A DNA stretch of 64,000 bases from Pseudalkalibacillus sp045920555 (GTDB taxonomy: Bacteria > Bacillota > Bacilli > Bacillales > Fictibacillaceae). The position numbers were made by a program, and so were the translations under genes. Position 1 is the stretch's first letter, and each line of letters begins with the position of its first letter. Positions 35,121 through 44,394 of the stretch are shown in pieces. Under the pieces are notes generated by a model that saw only the letters and a program-made list of their open reading frames with translations, was not told the origin of the DNA and searched no databases. The DNA lies in assembly GCF_045920555.1 (NCBI RefSeq), contig NZ_CP174509.1, positions 5,146,001-5,210,000 of the forward strand. The letters are read 5' to 3'.

Positions 35121-36104
35121 TCAGCGTAGATTTTTTCGTTTGCTGTTCACGGTGGAGTCTGACCCGCTTCTCTTCTTTATTGCGACGAGTGTGATCATTT
35201 CGAAGGCAACTGCTGAGGCGAGGGCTGCTGTGATTTCGCCATGGTCATAAGCAGGCAGCACTTCGACGAGATCAAACCCGACGATGTTGAGTCCGTCTAA
35301 GCCGCGGACGTATTCCAACGCTTCGTAGCTCGTCGGACCGGCCACTTCCGGTGTCCCTGTGCCTGGTGCATAGGCCGGGTCGACAAAGTCGATGTCAAAG
35401 GTGACGAACACCGGACGATCATCTGCTACACGCGCGTGGATCCGGCGTAGCACTTCCTCCTGTCCAAACTTGCGGACATCATTCATCGGGATAACTTCAA
35501 AGCCGAGATCACGGGCATCCTCGATGTCTTCCGGTCCGTAAAGCGGGCCGCGCATGCCGATCTGGATCGAATGATCCACATCGATCAACCCCTCTTCAAC
35601 GGCTCTTCTGAACGGCGTACCGTGCATGTATTTTTCACCGTAGTAGTTATCCCAGGTGTCACCGTGGGAATCGAAATGCACAAGTGAAATCGGTCCATGT
35701 TTTTTATAAAACGCGCGTAGATTTCCGAGAGAGATTGAATGATCGCCACCGATAATGATCGGCGTAATATCCTTATTAAGGATCGGCGTAAGCCCTTCGA
35801 CAATGTTGTCGTACGTACGGTGGATATTCCCTGGAACCACATCGATATCGCCATAATCAACGCCAGAGCAATAATCAAAGATGTTGATTTCCTGATCCGG
35901 GTTATACGGGCGGAGTAGCACGGAGAAATTACGAACATGCTGCGGGCCGTAACGCGTGCCGACACGGTTTGACGCGGCCGTATCGAACGGAACGCCGACA
36001 ACGACAAAGTCTACGTCATCGGTCGTACGGATATTTTCCAATCTCATAAATGTTCTCACACCGGTAAAACGCGGTGATTTCGAAGAATCCTTCGGTTGAT
36101 ACAT
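35121..36104 (-). CDS. speB: ureohydrolase: agmatinase or guanidinobutyrase
   Basis: A 327-residue manganese enzyme of the arginase superfamily. Metal-binding motifs are complete: GGDHSIS, HFDSHGDTWD and FDIDFVDPAYAPGTGTPE. It removes urea from agmatine (giving putrescine) or from 4-guanidinobutyrate (giving GABA). Because the upstream genes of the operon are a GABA-type aminotransferase and an aldehyde dehydrogenase, guanidinobutyrase activity is at least as likely as agmatinase; the symbol is provisional. ATG 36102-36104 with AGGAGTG is chosen over the GTG 9 bases upstream. It is the last gene of the operon that begins at the sigma-54 promoter at 38979. Confidence 0.85.
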   Translation of the reverse strand: MYQPKDSSKSPRFTGVRTFMRLENIRTTDDVDFVVVGVPFDTAASNRVGTRYGPQHVRNFSVLLRPYNPDQEINIFDYCSGVDYGDIDVVPGNIHRTYDNIVEGLTPILNKDITPIIIGGDHSISLGNLRAFYKKHGPISLVHFDSHGDTWDNYYGEKYMHGTPFRRAVEEGLIDVDHSIQIGMRGPLYGPEDIEDARDLGFEVIPMNDVRKFGQEEVLRRIHARVADDRPVFVTFDIDFVDPAYAPGTGTPEVAGPTSYEALEYVRGLDGLNIVGFDLVEVLPAYDHGEITAALASAVAFEMITLVAIKKRSGSDSTVNSKRKNLR

Positions 36105-36123
36105 GTTTATCACTCCTGTTTTT

Positions 36124-37566
36124 CTAGTTGTTTCGGTTAAAAATTACAAGCTTCATTTCTGTCATCTCTTCAATTGCGTATTTGATCCCTTCGCGTCCTG
36201 CACCGCTTTCCTTCACTCCGCCGTATGGCATATGGTCAACACGGAATGTCGGAATATCGTTAATAAGCACACCGCCAACATGAAGGCGGTCGGCCGCGTC
36301 TAATGCTGTATGGACATCGTTCGTATAAATGCCTGCCTGCAGGCCGTAGCTTGAATCATTCACAAGTCCAATCGCTTCTTCAACGGACGAGACTTTATTG
36401 ATCACTACAATCGGTGCAAACACTTCCTGGCATGAAACCTTTTCCTGTCGGTCGACATCCGTTAAAACGGTTGGCAGAAATACGGTTTCGCTCGATTGTC
36501 CGCCAAGTGCGAGCTTCGCTCCATTTTGAACCGCTTCATTGACCCATGACCCCGCCCGTTTGACATCATCAGGCGAAATTAACGCTGACACATCGGTTGA
36601 TGGATCAAGCGGGTCCCCTAGCTTCAACTCCTTCGCTTTCTCGACAAATTTTTCCACATATTCTTCATAAACATCTTCATGGACATACACCCGCTGAAGC
36701 GAGATACATACCTGCCCCTGATAGGCGAAAGCACCTGTTACACAGCGAGGGATCAATCCGTCGATATTTACTTCTTTATCAACAATCACAGCTGAGTTTG
36801 ATCCGAGCTCGAGGGTTACCCGCTTTAAGCCTGCTTTGTTGCGAAGCGCAATGCCCACGGCCGGGCTTCCGGTAAAAGTAATCATTTTGACTCTGTCATC
36901 ATTGACGAACACATCGCCGATCACACTGCCTCTGCCTGTGACAACGTTCAGGGCCCCTGTAGGCAGTCCGGCTTTCTCCGCGATTTCCGCTAAAAGCAGG
37001 GAAGATAGTGGGGTCTGTGAAGCCGGCTTCAATACAACTGGATTACCGGAAGCGATCGCCGGGCCAACTTTATGGGCGACAAGGTTCATCGGGAAGTTGA
37101 ATGGCGTGATCGCCGCGATAACACCGATCGGCTCTCTGACCGTGTAGGCAAGCCTGTTTTCGCCACCTTGGGCCGCATCGAGCGGTAGCGTTTCACCATG
37201 GATCCGCTTCGCTTCTTCTGCAGCAAATTTATACGTCTGGATCGTCCGCTGCACCTCTCCCCTTGCGGTCGATACCGGTTTTGCCGCTTCCTTCGCGAGT
37301 ATTTCAGCAGCGAATTCAAGCCTCTCTTCAAACCCTTTTGCGATATTTTCAAGAATGACCGCTCTTTCATGTGCCGGCATCTTTCTCAGTGTCTCCCTGG
37401 CACTGTCTGCCGCATCAATAGCCTTTGTTACATCCTCCTTCTCAGCGACCGGAATCTCGGCAAGCTCCGACTGATCATACGGTGACTTCAATGATTGATA
37501 GGTTCTGGCTTCCACCCACTGTCCGCCGATAAAGAGTTTTTTCTTTTTACCTGTTTGAGTTGTCAT
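36124..37566 (-). CDS. NAD(P)-dependent aldehyde dehydrogenase
   Basis: A 480-residue cytosolic dehydrogenase of the ALDH superfamily. Seen: cofactor-binding TPFNFPMNLVAHKVGPA and FTGSPAVG, general-base glutamate in VTLELGSNSA (about 253) and catalytic cysteine in GQVCISLQRV (about 287), with the C-terminal MPYGGVKESGAG. In this operon it most probably oxidises succinate semialdehyde made by the GABA aminotransferase (GabD role); other amino-aldehydes are possible because the subfamily cannot be set by eye. The second of two adjacent ATGs (37564-37566) has the better spacing to GGGGAGG. Genes on both sides are 10-20 bases away, so translation is probably coupled. Confidence 0.85.
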   Translation of the reverse strand: MTTQTGKKKKLFIGGQWVEARTYQSLKSPYDQSELAEIPVAEKEDVTKAIDAADSARETLRKMPAHERAVILENIAKGFEERLEFAAEILAKEAAKPVSTARGEVQRTIQTYKFAAEEAKRIHGETLPLDAAQGGENRLAYTVREPIGVIAAITPFNFPMNLVAHKVGPAIASGNPVVLKPASQTPLSSLLLAEIAEKAGLPTGALNVVTGRGSVIGDVFVNDDRVKMITFTGSPAVGIALRNKAGLKRVTLELGSNSAVIVDKEVNIDGLIPRCVTGAFAYQGQVCISLQRVYVHEDVYEEYVEKFVEKAKELKLGDPLDPSTDVSALISPDDVKRAGSWVNEAVQNGAKLALGGQSSETVFLPTVLTDVDRQEKVSCQEVFAPIVVINKVSSVEEAIGLVNDSSYGLQAGIYTNDVHTALDAADRLHVGGVLINDIPTFRVDHMPYGGVKESGAGREGIKYAIEEMTEMKLVIFNRNN

Positions 37567-37582
37567 CATATCCTCCCCCTTT

Positions 37583-38932
37583 TTAAGCCTTCAGCTCTGA
37601 TATTACTTCTTCAATCACAGAGAGGGCATAATCGAGCTGTTCATCTGTAATCACCAGTGGACTTAAAATGCGAATCACGTTCCCGTAGATTCCCGCACTT
37701 AAAATGACTACCCCACGACGGTTGCACTCGGCGACAATCTTTCCTGTCAGCTCTTTGTCAGGCTCCTTAGTGTGCTGATCTTTCACAATTTCCATCGCAC
37801 ACATCGCACCGATGCCGCGGACATCGCCGACTGCACCGGTCTGCTTCATCGCTTCAAAACGAGCCATGATTTTTTCCCCGATTACATTGGCGCGCTCAAG
37901 AAGCCCGTCATTTTCAAGCATGTCAACCACTTCAAGAGCAGCGACACAACCGAGCGGGCTTCCGCCGTAAGTTCCGCCGATTTCGCCGGCACCTGGCGCA
38001 TCCATGACTTCCGCTCTTCCCGTAACTGCTGAAATTGGAAGGCCAGCAGCGATCGATTTCGAGAGAGTCATGAGGTCAGGCTCAATTTCGAAGTGCTCGG
38101 AGGCAAACATTTTTCCTGTACGTCCAAAGCCTGTCTGAACTTCGTCGGCGATTAGCAAAATGCCATGTTCCTCGCAAAGGCTCTTCAGCTGCTGAACGAA
38201 CGATTTTGATGGAACGATAAACCCGCCCTCCCCCTGGATCGGTTCAAGGATAAACGCGGCGATATCTTCCGGCGGAACTTCACCGATAAAAAAGTCTTCT
38301 ACCTGTTTTAACAGGAACGTATCCAGCTCTTCGTTCGTCATGCCTTCAGGCTTCCGATAATAATACGGATGGCGCAGCTTATACGTATCGGTCGCCAAAG
38401 GACCAAATCCGTTTTTATAAGGCTTTACTTTACTTGTGAGGGACATCGTTAACAGCGTTCTGCCGTGATAGCCCCGATCGAACGAAACGACTGCTCTTCT
38501 TCCAGTATATTTCCGAGCGATTTTTACCGCGTTTTCGACTGCTTCGGCACCGGAGTTTAAAAAGAACGTTTTTTTATGGAAATTCCCCGGTGTAATTTCA
38601 TTTAGCTTTTTAGCAAGCTGTATATACGGTTCATACATAATTACGTTAAAACCAGGATGAATATATTGATCTAATTGGGCTTTTAGCGCTTCGACAACCT
38701 TTGGAGGGCAATGGCCAGCGTTCAACGTGCCGATCGCTCCGGCTAGGTCGATGAGCGTATTCCCGTCAACATCGGTCACTAAAGCGCCTTCTGCTTTTTC
38801 GATAAAAACGGGTGATGTATTAAACGGCCCTCTCGGAACATGCTTTTGTCGCAGTTCGGTAAGTTTCTGTGATTTCGGTCCAGGCAACGATGTTTTTAAA
38901 TGGGCAACTCGGTTATCTGCTACGTTATCCAT
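37583..38932 (-). CDS. gabT: class III aminotransferase, 4-aminobutyrate type
   Basis: A 449-residue PLP enzyme that probably transfers the amino group of GABA or another omega-amino acid to 2-oxoglutarate. Seen: FFLNSGAEAVENAVKIAR (phosphate-binding turn), ISADE-type loop as LLIADEVQTGFGRTG, and the PLP lysine in MTLSKSIAAGLP. ATG 38930-38932 preceded by AAAGGATG; the upstream in-frame codons run over the promoter. First gene of the operon with aldehyde dehydrogenase and ureohydrolase, directly behind a -24/-12 sigma-54 promoter (38979-38996). A second class III aminotransferase is encoded just upstream, so the two may act on different omega-amines. Confidence 0.85.
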   Translation of the reverse strand: MDNVADNRVAHLKTSLPGPKSQKLTELRQKHVPRGPFNTSPVFIEKAEGALVTDVDGNTLIDLAGAIGTLNAGHCPPKVVEALKAQLDQYIHPGFNVIMYEPYIQLAKKLNEITPGNFHKKTFFLNSGAEAVENAVKIARKYTGRRAVVSFDRGYHGRTLLTMSLTSKVKPYKNGFGPLATDTYKLRHPYYYRKPEGMTNEELDTFLLKQVEDFFIGEVPPEDIAAFILEPIQGEGGFIVPSKSFVQQLKSLCEEHGILLIADEVQTGFGRTGKMFASEHFEIEPDLMTLSKSIAAGLPISAVTGRAEVMDAPGAGEIGGTYGGSPLGCVAALEVVDMLENDGLLERANVIGEKIMARFEAMKQTGAVGDVRGIGAMCAMEIVKDQHTKEPDKELTGKIVAECNRRGVVILSAGIYGNVIRILSPLVITDEQLDYALSVIEEVISELKA

Positions 38933-38978
38933 GTGGTTCATCCTTTCTTTGTGAGAAACATTTGACATTCGTTATCTA

Positions 38979-38996
38979 ATGCAATTTTCATGCCAA
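38979..38996 (-). promoter_or_regulatory. sigma-54 promoter of gabT operon
   Basis: On the minus strand TTGGCATGAAAATTGCAT fits the -24/-12 consensus TGGCAYRNNNNTTGCW at every fixed position. It lies 47 bases upstream of the gabT ATG and directly after the stop codon of the previous gene. Confidence 0.88.
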
Positions 38997-40310
38997 CTAT
39001 TTCAAAGTCGTCTGTAATTTGCTTTTTTGGGTAGAATATTTTACTAACGCTTGATCAAGCATCTCGATTCCGTCATTAATTTGTTGTTTTGTTACACTTA
39101 ATGGCGGAATCATCCGGATAACCTCGCCTTTATTGCCGCATAGATAAAATAGAACGCCCTCCTGCAATGCAAGATTGAGAATTTCTAAGACCGCCTTCCC
39201 GTCCGGCTCCTGTTTGTCCGGGTCTAAAATTTCGATACCGATCATCATGCCAAGGGAGCGAATATTTCCAATCACCTCATGCTTTTGCTTTAGGCCATCC
39301 AGTTTTTTCGCTGCATAGGAGGCAATAACCCTTGTGTTTTCGAGTAAATTTTCTTCCCTGATCACTTCGATCGTCGCGAGTGCCGCTTCACACGCGAGCG
39401 GATTTCCGCCAAACGTTGTTGCGTGGCTTCCGAGCGGCCATTGCTTCATCAACTCTTGAGAGGCGGCCGTTACTCCAAGAGGCAGGCCGGAGGCAATTCC
39501 CTTGGCCATCGCCATAATGTCAGGTTCCACATCAAACGTCTGGGCAGCAAACCAGTTTCCAGTCCGTCCAAAGCCCGTTTGTACTTCATCGAAAATCAGT
39601 AATATCCCGTGACAGTCACATAGCTCGCGGATTTTCTGAACCCAGCCTTTTGGGGGCACAATGTATCCGCCTTCCCCGAGGACCGGCTCAAGAATGACCG
39701 CCGCGACTTCGTCGGAAGGAACCACGTGCTGAAACAGCTCGGCAAACTCTCTTTCAAGCTTAGCGATCGCTTCCTGTTCTGTTTGCGATGGATCATAGTA
39801 GGATACCTGGTAGGTTAAGCCGTTTGGCTGTAAGTATTTGCGGTATTTGCTCTTTGAGGTACTCACACCGAGTGAACCAAGCGTTCTACCGTGGAAGCAG
39901 CCTCTGAAGGAGACGACATAAGGACGCTGTGTCACATGCTTGGCGAGCTTTAGCGCCCCTTCGATCGCTTCTGTACCGCTGTTCCCAAAGAAGAAGCAAT
40001 CGATATCCCCAGGAGTAATTTCAGCTAGTTCATCTGCTAACCGGAGGATCGATTCATACATGATTACTCCCGATGGCCCATGCAAAAATTTATCAGCGCC
40101 GTTTTTGATCGCTTCGACTACTTTCGGATGGCGGTGCCCCACATTTGTAACGGCGATGCCTGATGTAAAATCCAAATATTTTTTTCCATCAAGTCCCCAG
40201 TAATAGCACCCTTCTTCCTTCACAACCGGTAAGTTCGGGTGGTCTTTTGCCATACTCGGCGCAAGCCTAGAGGATAGCTTTTCTAAAAGTCCATTCCATT
40301 CTTGTGTCAT
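38997..40310 (-). CDS. class III aminotransferase (second paralogue)
   Basis: A 437-residue PLP-dependent aminotransferase. Motifs: FFFGNSGTEAIEGALKLAK, LLIFDEVQTGFGRTGNW and the lysine in MAMAKGIASGLPLG, plus HATTFGGNPLAC. Members act on GABA, putrescine, acetylornithine, or 2,4-diaminobutyrate; which one is not readable. It differs considerably from the gabT-like paralogue next to it. Located between the YjiH-like gene and the gabT promoter. I find no sigma-54 motif in the 151 bases in front of it, so it may be transcribed from the promoter at 41930 through the YjiH gene. Probably part of the same sigma-54 regulon for guanidino/amino-butyrate or polyamine use. Confidence 0.83.
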   Translation of the reverse strand: MTQEWNGLLEKLSSRLAPSMAKDHPNLPVVKEEGCYYWGLDGKKYLDFTSGIAVTNVGHRHPKVVEAIKNGADKFLHGPSGVIMYESILRLADELAEITPGDIDCFFFGNSGTEAIEGALKLAKHVTQRPYVVSFRGCFHGRTLGSLGVSTSKSKYRKYLQPNGLTYQVSYYDPSQTEQEAIAKLEREFAELFQHVVPSDEVAAVILEPVLGEGGYIVPPKGWVQKIRELCDCHGILLIFDEVQTGFGRTGNWFAAQTFDVEPDIMAMAKGIASGLPLGVTAASQELMKQWPLGSHATTFGGNPLACEAALATIEVIREENLLENTRVIASYAAKKLDGLKQKHEVIGNIRSLGMMIGIEILDPDKQEPDGKAVLEILNLALQEGVLFYLCGNKGEVIRMIPPLSVTKQQINDGIEMLDQALVKYSTQKSKLQTTLK

Positions 40311-40461
40311 TCATCATCTCTCCTGCTTAGTTTATGGCTGAAAATGACGCAAAGGGATGAACTTTACGTCGATTTAATATTGTAAATTTCGGCTAGGTTA
40401 ACAATAATCATCATTAAGTGAATTTCATGAAATACCAGCATCTCATCGCAACGCCGTTATT

Positions 40462-41856
40462 TTAAAAGAAGAATAAGTGAGCCATTGCAACAATGATTGG
40501 CAGCGTAATGATCGTACGCTGTAAAAAAATAATGCCAAGCTCTAAGAAATTCAATGGAATCTTAGATTTCAGTAGCAGTATGCCTACCTCCGACATGTAG
40601 ATTAGCTGTGTTAATGAAACTCCGGCAATAACGAAACGTGTTAACTCACTTTCAATCGACTTTCCGACAACGGCCGGTAGGAACATGTCTGCAAACCCGA
40701 CAAGCATAGCCGGAGCGGCCGCTTTGGCTTCAGGAAGCTGAAGCAACTCAAGAATCGGCACGATCGGATAAGCGAGGTAGTCGAACATAGGTGTATACTC
40801 AACAAGAACGAGTGCTAAGGTTCCCAGCGCCATTACCAGCGGAATCAAGCCGAACCAGATATCGAGCACATTTTGAAATCCGCTTACAATCACGTTTTTT
40901 GCACTTTTTACTTTGCTTGCTTTTGTGACGGCTAGTTCAAACGCATACTGTGATCGGGATACACCATCAGGCACATCCTCTGAAATCTGTTTACCCACAG
41001 GCTCATAATACGTTTCTTTTTTCAAAGACAATGGCGGGATCCGCGGACATACAATCGCCGCTATCAACCCGGAAACAACCACTGTTAAATAAAACGGAAC
41101 GAATAAATGATCCAGGCCGATGAAGCTAATCACAACGAGGCTAAACGCGATTGAGGCAACGGAGAAGTTTGTCGCAATGACAGCGGCTTCCCGTTTAGAA
41201 TAATATCCTTCTTCGTATTGCTTGGTTGTGATTAACACACCGACCGTCCCGCTTCCCATCCAAGATGCGATCGCGTCGATGGAAGAACGTCCAGGTAGCT
41301 TGAACAACGGGCGCATCACTTTCCTTACCACCGTTCCAATATATTCCATTAACCCAAAATCAAGCAATAGGGGCATTAACAGACCGGCAAATAAAAACCA
41401 TGTAGTTAAAACGGGAACGAGTGAGAACAATACCGTTCCGCCCGTTAGGTCTGACCAGATAAACTCTGGCCCCAGCTTGTACATCGTCATAATCGCAAAA
41501 ATAGACCCGAGTATTCTCATCGAAATCCAAAAGCCACTCACATTGAATAAATCGTTCAAAAATTTCGAGCTGGTCATCCAGTCTGGCTTCATGACACTAC
41601 AGATCACTGAGAGCACCACGGACAAGACAAGGACCGATGTCATAAACAACGGCAGGTATGGCTCAAAGACTGCCTGGAGGTTTTCAGCGAGAATACCTAC
41701 TCCGATGGTCCACTTTCCTTCATAAGGCACTGGGACTAAAAACAAAAACAGCCCAAACAGTGATGGTATAAAAAATTTCAGTTTATCTCCCATTGGATGG
41801 GATACAGATGGTGTAGAGGTATCAGGTTCAAAGGTAACTTTTCTTTCAGCTCTCAA
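40462..41856 (-). CDS. yjiH: YjiH family membrane protein (nucleoside-recognition/Gate domain)
   Basis: A 464-residue polytopic protein with about 10 helices. It has the Gate-domain features of the YjiH group: SIDAIASWMGSGTVGVLITT and, in the second half, MLVGFADMFLPAVVGKSIES. Function of the family is not established; the Gate domain is shared with nucleoside transporters. It is preceded by a strong sigma-54 promoter and sits in a GABA/guanidino compound cluster that lacks any other transporter, so it may import the substrate. This is inference. Ribosome binding site AAAGGATG upstream of the ATG. Confidence 0.75.
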   Translation of the reverse strand: MRAERKVTFEPDTSTPSVSHPMGDKLKFFIPSLFGLFLFLVPVPYEGKWTIGVGILAENLQAVFEPYLPLFMTSVLVLSVVLSVICSVMKPDWMTSSKFLNDLFNVSGFWISMRILGSIFAIMTMYKLGPEFIWSDLTGGTVLFSLVPVLTTWFLFAGLLMPLLLDFGLMEYIGTVVRKVMRPLFKLPGRSSIDAIASWMGSGTVGVLITTKQYEEGYYSKREAAVIATNFSVASIAFSLVVISFIGLDHLFVPFYLTVVVSGLIAAIVCPRIPPLSLKKETYYEPVGKQISEDVPDGVSRSQYAFELAVTKASKVKSAKNVIVSGFQNVLDIWFGLIPLVMALGTLALVLVEYTPMFDYLAYPIVPILELLQLPEAKAAAPAMLVGFADMFLPAVVGKSIESELTRFVIAGVSLTQLIYMSEVGILLLKSKIPLNFLELGIIFLQRTIITLPIIVAMAHLFFF

Positions 41857-41929
41857 TAACGTTCATCCTTTCCTATAATGAAACCGTAACCAACCGGTTC
41901 ATCATGTAAAATTTATTCACTCTTTATTA

Positions 41930-41946
41930 ATGCAAGTTCCATGCCA
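41930..41946 (-). promoter_or_regulatory. sigma-54 promoter of yjiH gene
   Basis: On the minus strand TGGCATGGAACTTGCAT matches -24/-12 perfectly. It lies in the gap between the activator gene stop (41951) and yjiH, 74 bases before the ATG. Confidence 0.88.
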
Positions 41947-41950
41947 GGTT

Positions 41951-43330
41951 TCATTTTATTCCGTATTCTTTAAATTTTCTGACTACCGAAGGCTGGCTGA
42001 TCCCAAGTTGTTTCGCTGCTTCTGTAGTCGTCTTATACCGTTTCTTCGCTTCCATCAGCACCTGCTTTTCAACCTGCTTTAATATGGTTTTCAACGGCTT
42101 CTGTCCATGAGAAATGCCTGAGAGCTCTTCCTTGCTCTGGACATAGGTTTCCGGCAAGTCTTGAATCGAAATAATCGGCGACGGCGATGTAACAACAAGG
42201 CGTTCGATCAGGTTCATCAACTCCCTTACATTTCCCTTCCATTCATTGTTGAGCAACTGCTGTAGAACTGCTTCATCGAACTCCCGCTCACGGTCATACT
42301 TTTTTGAAAACAGGTCAAGAAAGTGCTTGATCAACAGAACAATGTCAGATGGCCGTCTTCGTAACGGCGGTATAGTGATCGGGACAACATTGAGGCGATA
42401 GTAGAGGTCTTCACGAAATCTTTTCTCCTCCACAAGGGTATCAAGGCGTTGGTTTGTGGCAGAGATCAGTCTAAAATCCACCTTTCTCACCTTCGTCCCG
42501 CCTACCCGGTAAAACGACTTTTCCTGAATGAACTTTAGTACTTTCACCTGGTGCTCAAGTGGCAATTCCCCAATCTCATCGAGAAACAATGTGCCCCCTT
42601 CCGCAAGCTCAGCCAGCCCCATTTTCCCTTTTGAATTGGCGCCAGAGAATGAGCCTCCTTCGTATCCGAAAAATTCTGCTTCAAAGAGTGAATGCGGAAT
42701 AGCGCTGCAGTTTACCTCTATAAACGGCTTATCCTTACGCCCGCTATGATTATGGATATATTTGGCGAGCTGTGTTTTCCCAACACCGGATTCCCCGAGG
42801 AGAAGAACGTTTACATCGGTCTCCGCCACTTGGTTGGCGACTAGCAGGCTTTTCTCCATTTCCCTGTCTTTTGCGATAATTCCCTCATTGTTAAAGCTCT
42901 TGTCCCTTAACCGCTTCAACTCATTTTTCACCCGGTCCATCTCACCCTGCATTTCCATAAAGTAGCTCTTCATCTTCATCAACTCTGTAATATCGTGCGA
43001 ATAGCTTACGATACGCCACAGTTTTCCTTCATTATCGAAAACTGGGACCCCGGTCACAAGCAGCTTTTTGCCGCTATGTGTCGATTGTACAATTGTCTTT
43101 TTCTTCCTTGCTTTTAAAACAAGCGGCGTAATAATGGGGGTAAATATGCCTTCCTGTTCCAAGTCGTACACCGACCTGCCGATCAGATCGTCCGGAAGAA
43201 TATCATAGATGCTGCTCGTTGTATCAGTAACTTTTAAAATTATCCCCTCCAAATTTGTGATCAGGATATCGTCCTTCAAAGAATGCAAAACAGCTTCATT
43301 TTCATCGAACGTTTTAACTTTTTCTCTCAT
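41951..43330 (-). CDS. sigma-54-dependent activator (PAS, AAA+, Fis-type HTH)
   Basis: A 459-residue enhancer-binding protein. N-terminal PAS domain (about 15-115), coiled segment, AAA+ domain with Walker A GESGVGKT, Walker B TLFLDEIGELP and the arginine-finger region LYYRLNVVPITIPPLRRR, and a C-terminal Fis-like HTH (TTEAAKQLGISQPSVVRKF). The loop that contacts sigma-54 reads GSFSGA instead of the usual GAFTGA, an unusual variation. It belongs to the RocR/BkdR-like Bacillus group and presumably senses a metabolite through PAS. The two -24/-12 promoters at 38979 and 41930 lie directly downstream in the same cluster and are its likely targets. Confidence 0.88.
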   Translation of the reverse strand: MREKVKTFDENEAVLHSLKDDILITNLEGIILKVTDTTSSIYDILPDDLIGRSVYDLEQEGIFTPIITPLVLKARKKKTIVQSTHSGKKLLVTGVPVFDNEGKLWRIVSYSHDITELMKMKSYFMEMQGEMDRVKNELKRLRDKSFNNEGIIAKDREMEKSLLVANQVAETDVNVLLLGESGVGKTQLAKYIHNHSGRKDKPFIEVNCSAIPHSLFEAEFFGYEGGSFSGANSKGKMGLAELAEGGTLFLDEIGELPLEHQVKVLKFIQEKSFYRVGGTKVRKVDFRLISATNQRLDTLVEEKRFREDLYYRLNVVPITIPPLRRRPSDIVLLIKHFLDLFSKKYDREREFDEAVLQQLLNNEWKGNVRELMNLIERLVVTSPSPIISIQDLPETYVQSKEELSGISHGQKPLKTILKQVEKQVLMEAKKRYKTTTEAAKQLGISQPSVVRKFKEYGIK

Positions 43331-43584
43331 ATTGATCCACGACCCCTTTATAAACCTTTTTATTTATTCATTTTTAAATAACTTATTCGCATTAACACTA
43401 CTCTCGCAAATTCATCTACTATTTATTTATTTTTGAATATTATTTATATTTGGATACCACTTTATCGCAAAATTACTGGTTTAACAAAGGAAGGTTTTTA
43501 CAAAAAGGCTGCATTCATTCATAACTACTAAAAAGAAACCTGACTGAATCCCTATTTAGTACAAGTAAGCAAGGAGGATTGACG

Positions 43585-43815
43585 GTGCGTAATAAACGGT
43601 TGATTGCAATCATTTTGGTCCTAACACTGCTTTTCATCGTTTCCATCTGGCACCTTATCTGCACTTCCCTATCCCATAGAGCAAAGGAAGCGGTGGGGGA
43701 TTATAAACATCAGCAAATATGCGAATATAAAGCCTTCTGGGAACTATTCCACCAGCAAATGAAAGACCATATTGAGAAGGAAGAATATGTTGAAGAATAT
43801 ACAAATAGATTGTAA
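43585..43815 (+). CDS. small single-pass membrane protein, unknown
   Basis: A 76-residue frame starting at GTG 43585 with AAGGAGG 7 nt upstream, one of the better ribosome binding sites in this stretch. Residues 5-28 (LIAIILVLTLLFIVSIWHLI) form one transmembrane helix or an uncleaved signal; the rest is charged, with a helical KDHIEKEEYVEEYTNR end. I do not recognise the family. It lies just before decayed mobile DNA and is in the opposite direction to the sigma-54 activator. Possibly real but isolated; the 3' end may have been altered by the insertion remnants that follow. Confidence 0.45.
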   Translation: MRNKRLIAIILVLTLLFIVSIWHLICTSLSHRAKEAVGDYKHQQICEYKAFWELFHQQMKDHIEKEEYVEEYTNRL

Positions 43816-44089
43816 TCGAGATATGGCTTTACCATCTTTGGTAAGGGCCAACTCTAAAGAAGACAACAGGAAGAAACGATACCGTTGCCGAGTGTATAAA
43901 ACGGAAATTATTCACACCTTTAAAGTAAAGTATGGAACCTTTAGAATTCTTCAAGAAATCATTGAGGTGAAGGAAGACATCATGTGGAAGCTATTGGGGA
44001 AATACGCGGAATAGGACCTATATACAATATGAACATCACTTTTTCGATGAATCATCTAATTATGAGAATTTATTACTTAATCACTCATG
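43816..44089. other. degenerate region, no recognisable gene
   Basis: Short open frames only (one of 80 codons, rich in lysine and arginine, spanning the end of the previous ORF). No clear domain. It probably belongs to the decayed mobile DNA that follows. Confidence 0.35.
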
Positions 44090-44270
44090 GCAATTGGTTT
44101 ATACTTATTATCAGCTGTACATTGGAGATGACTTTTTTGGAATCATCTTCCTGGATAAATTCTGCTGCCAATCTTGCAGCGTCTTCTGGAAAACGAAGGG
44201 ATACGATTTATCCTTCTTCTACTTCTAAAATCACCTGTCTGATCCGTTGAATCTCATAAATTTTTTCCAT
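44090..44270 (-). pseudogene. RadC-like JAB-domain protein, N-terminal remnant (copy B)
   Basis: The minus strand from ATG 44268-44270 reads MEKIYEIQRIRQVILEVEEG, then TAA (44208-44210, where relatives have tyrosine), then IVSLRFPEDAARLAAEFI and QEDDSKKVI. This is the N-terminus of the same RadC-like family as copy A at 28.0 kb. The metal-binding half is absent. It is flanked upstream by the conserved leader and an IS110-type remnant. Confidence 0.7.
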
Positions 44271-44378
44271 TTTGATACAGCTCCTTTCTTCGTTTGAAAA
44301 GAAAGGAATTTTTGCGAAAACGAGTTTAGAAGAATAAAAATGTATGCGTAAGCATCAAGTGGGTTGTTACAAACCATC
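44271..44378 (-). repeat. conserved leader of RadC-like cassette, copy B
   Basis: Matches 28090-28196 in long blocks, with TATGCGTAAGCATCAAGTGG identical in both (plus strand). Ends at the RadC-like start codon, as in copy A. Confidence 0.7.
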
Positions 44379-44394
44379 TTTATTCTCCGGCCTC

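Noticed and set aside
40311..40461. A third sigma-54 promoter in front of the second aminotransferase
   Set aside because: I read both strands of the gap; no GG-N10-GC pair with the flanking consensus is present.
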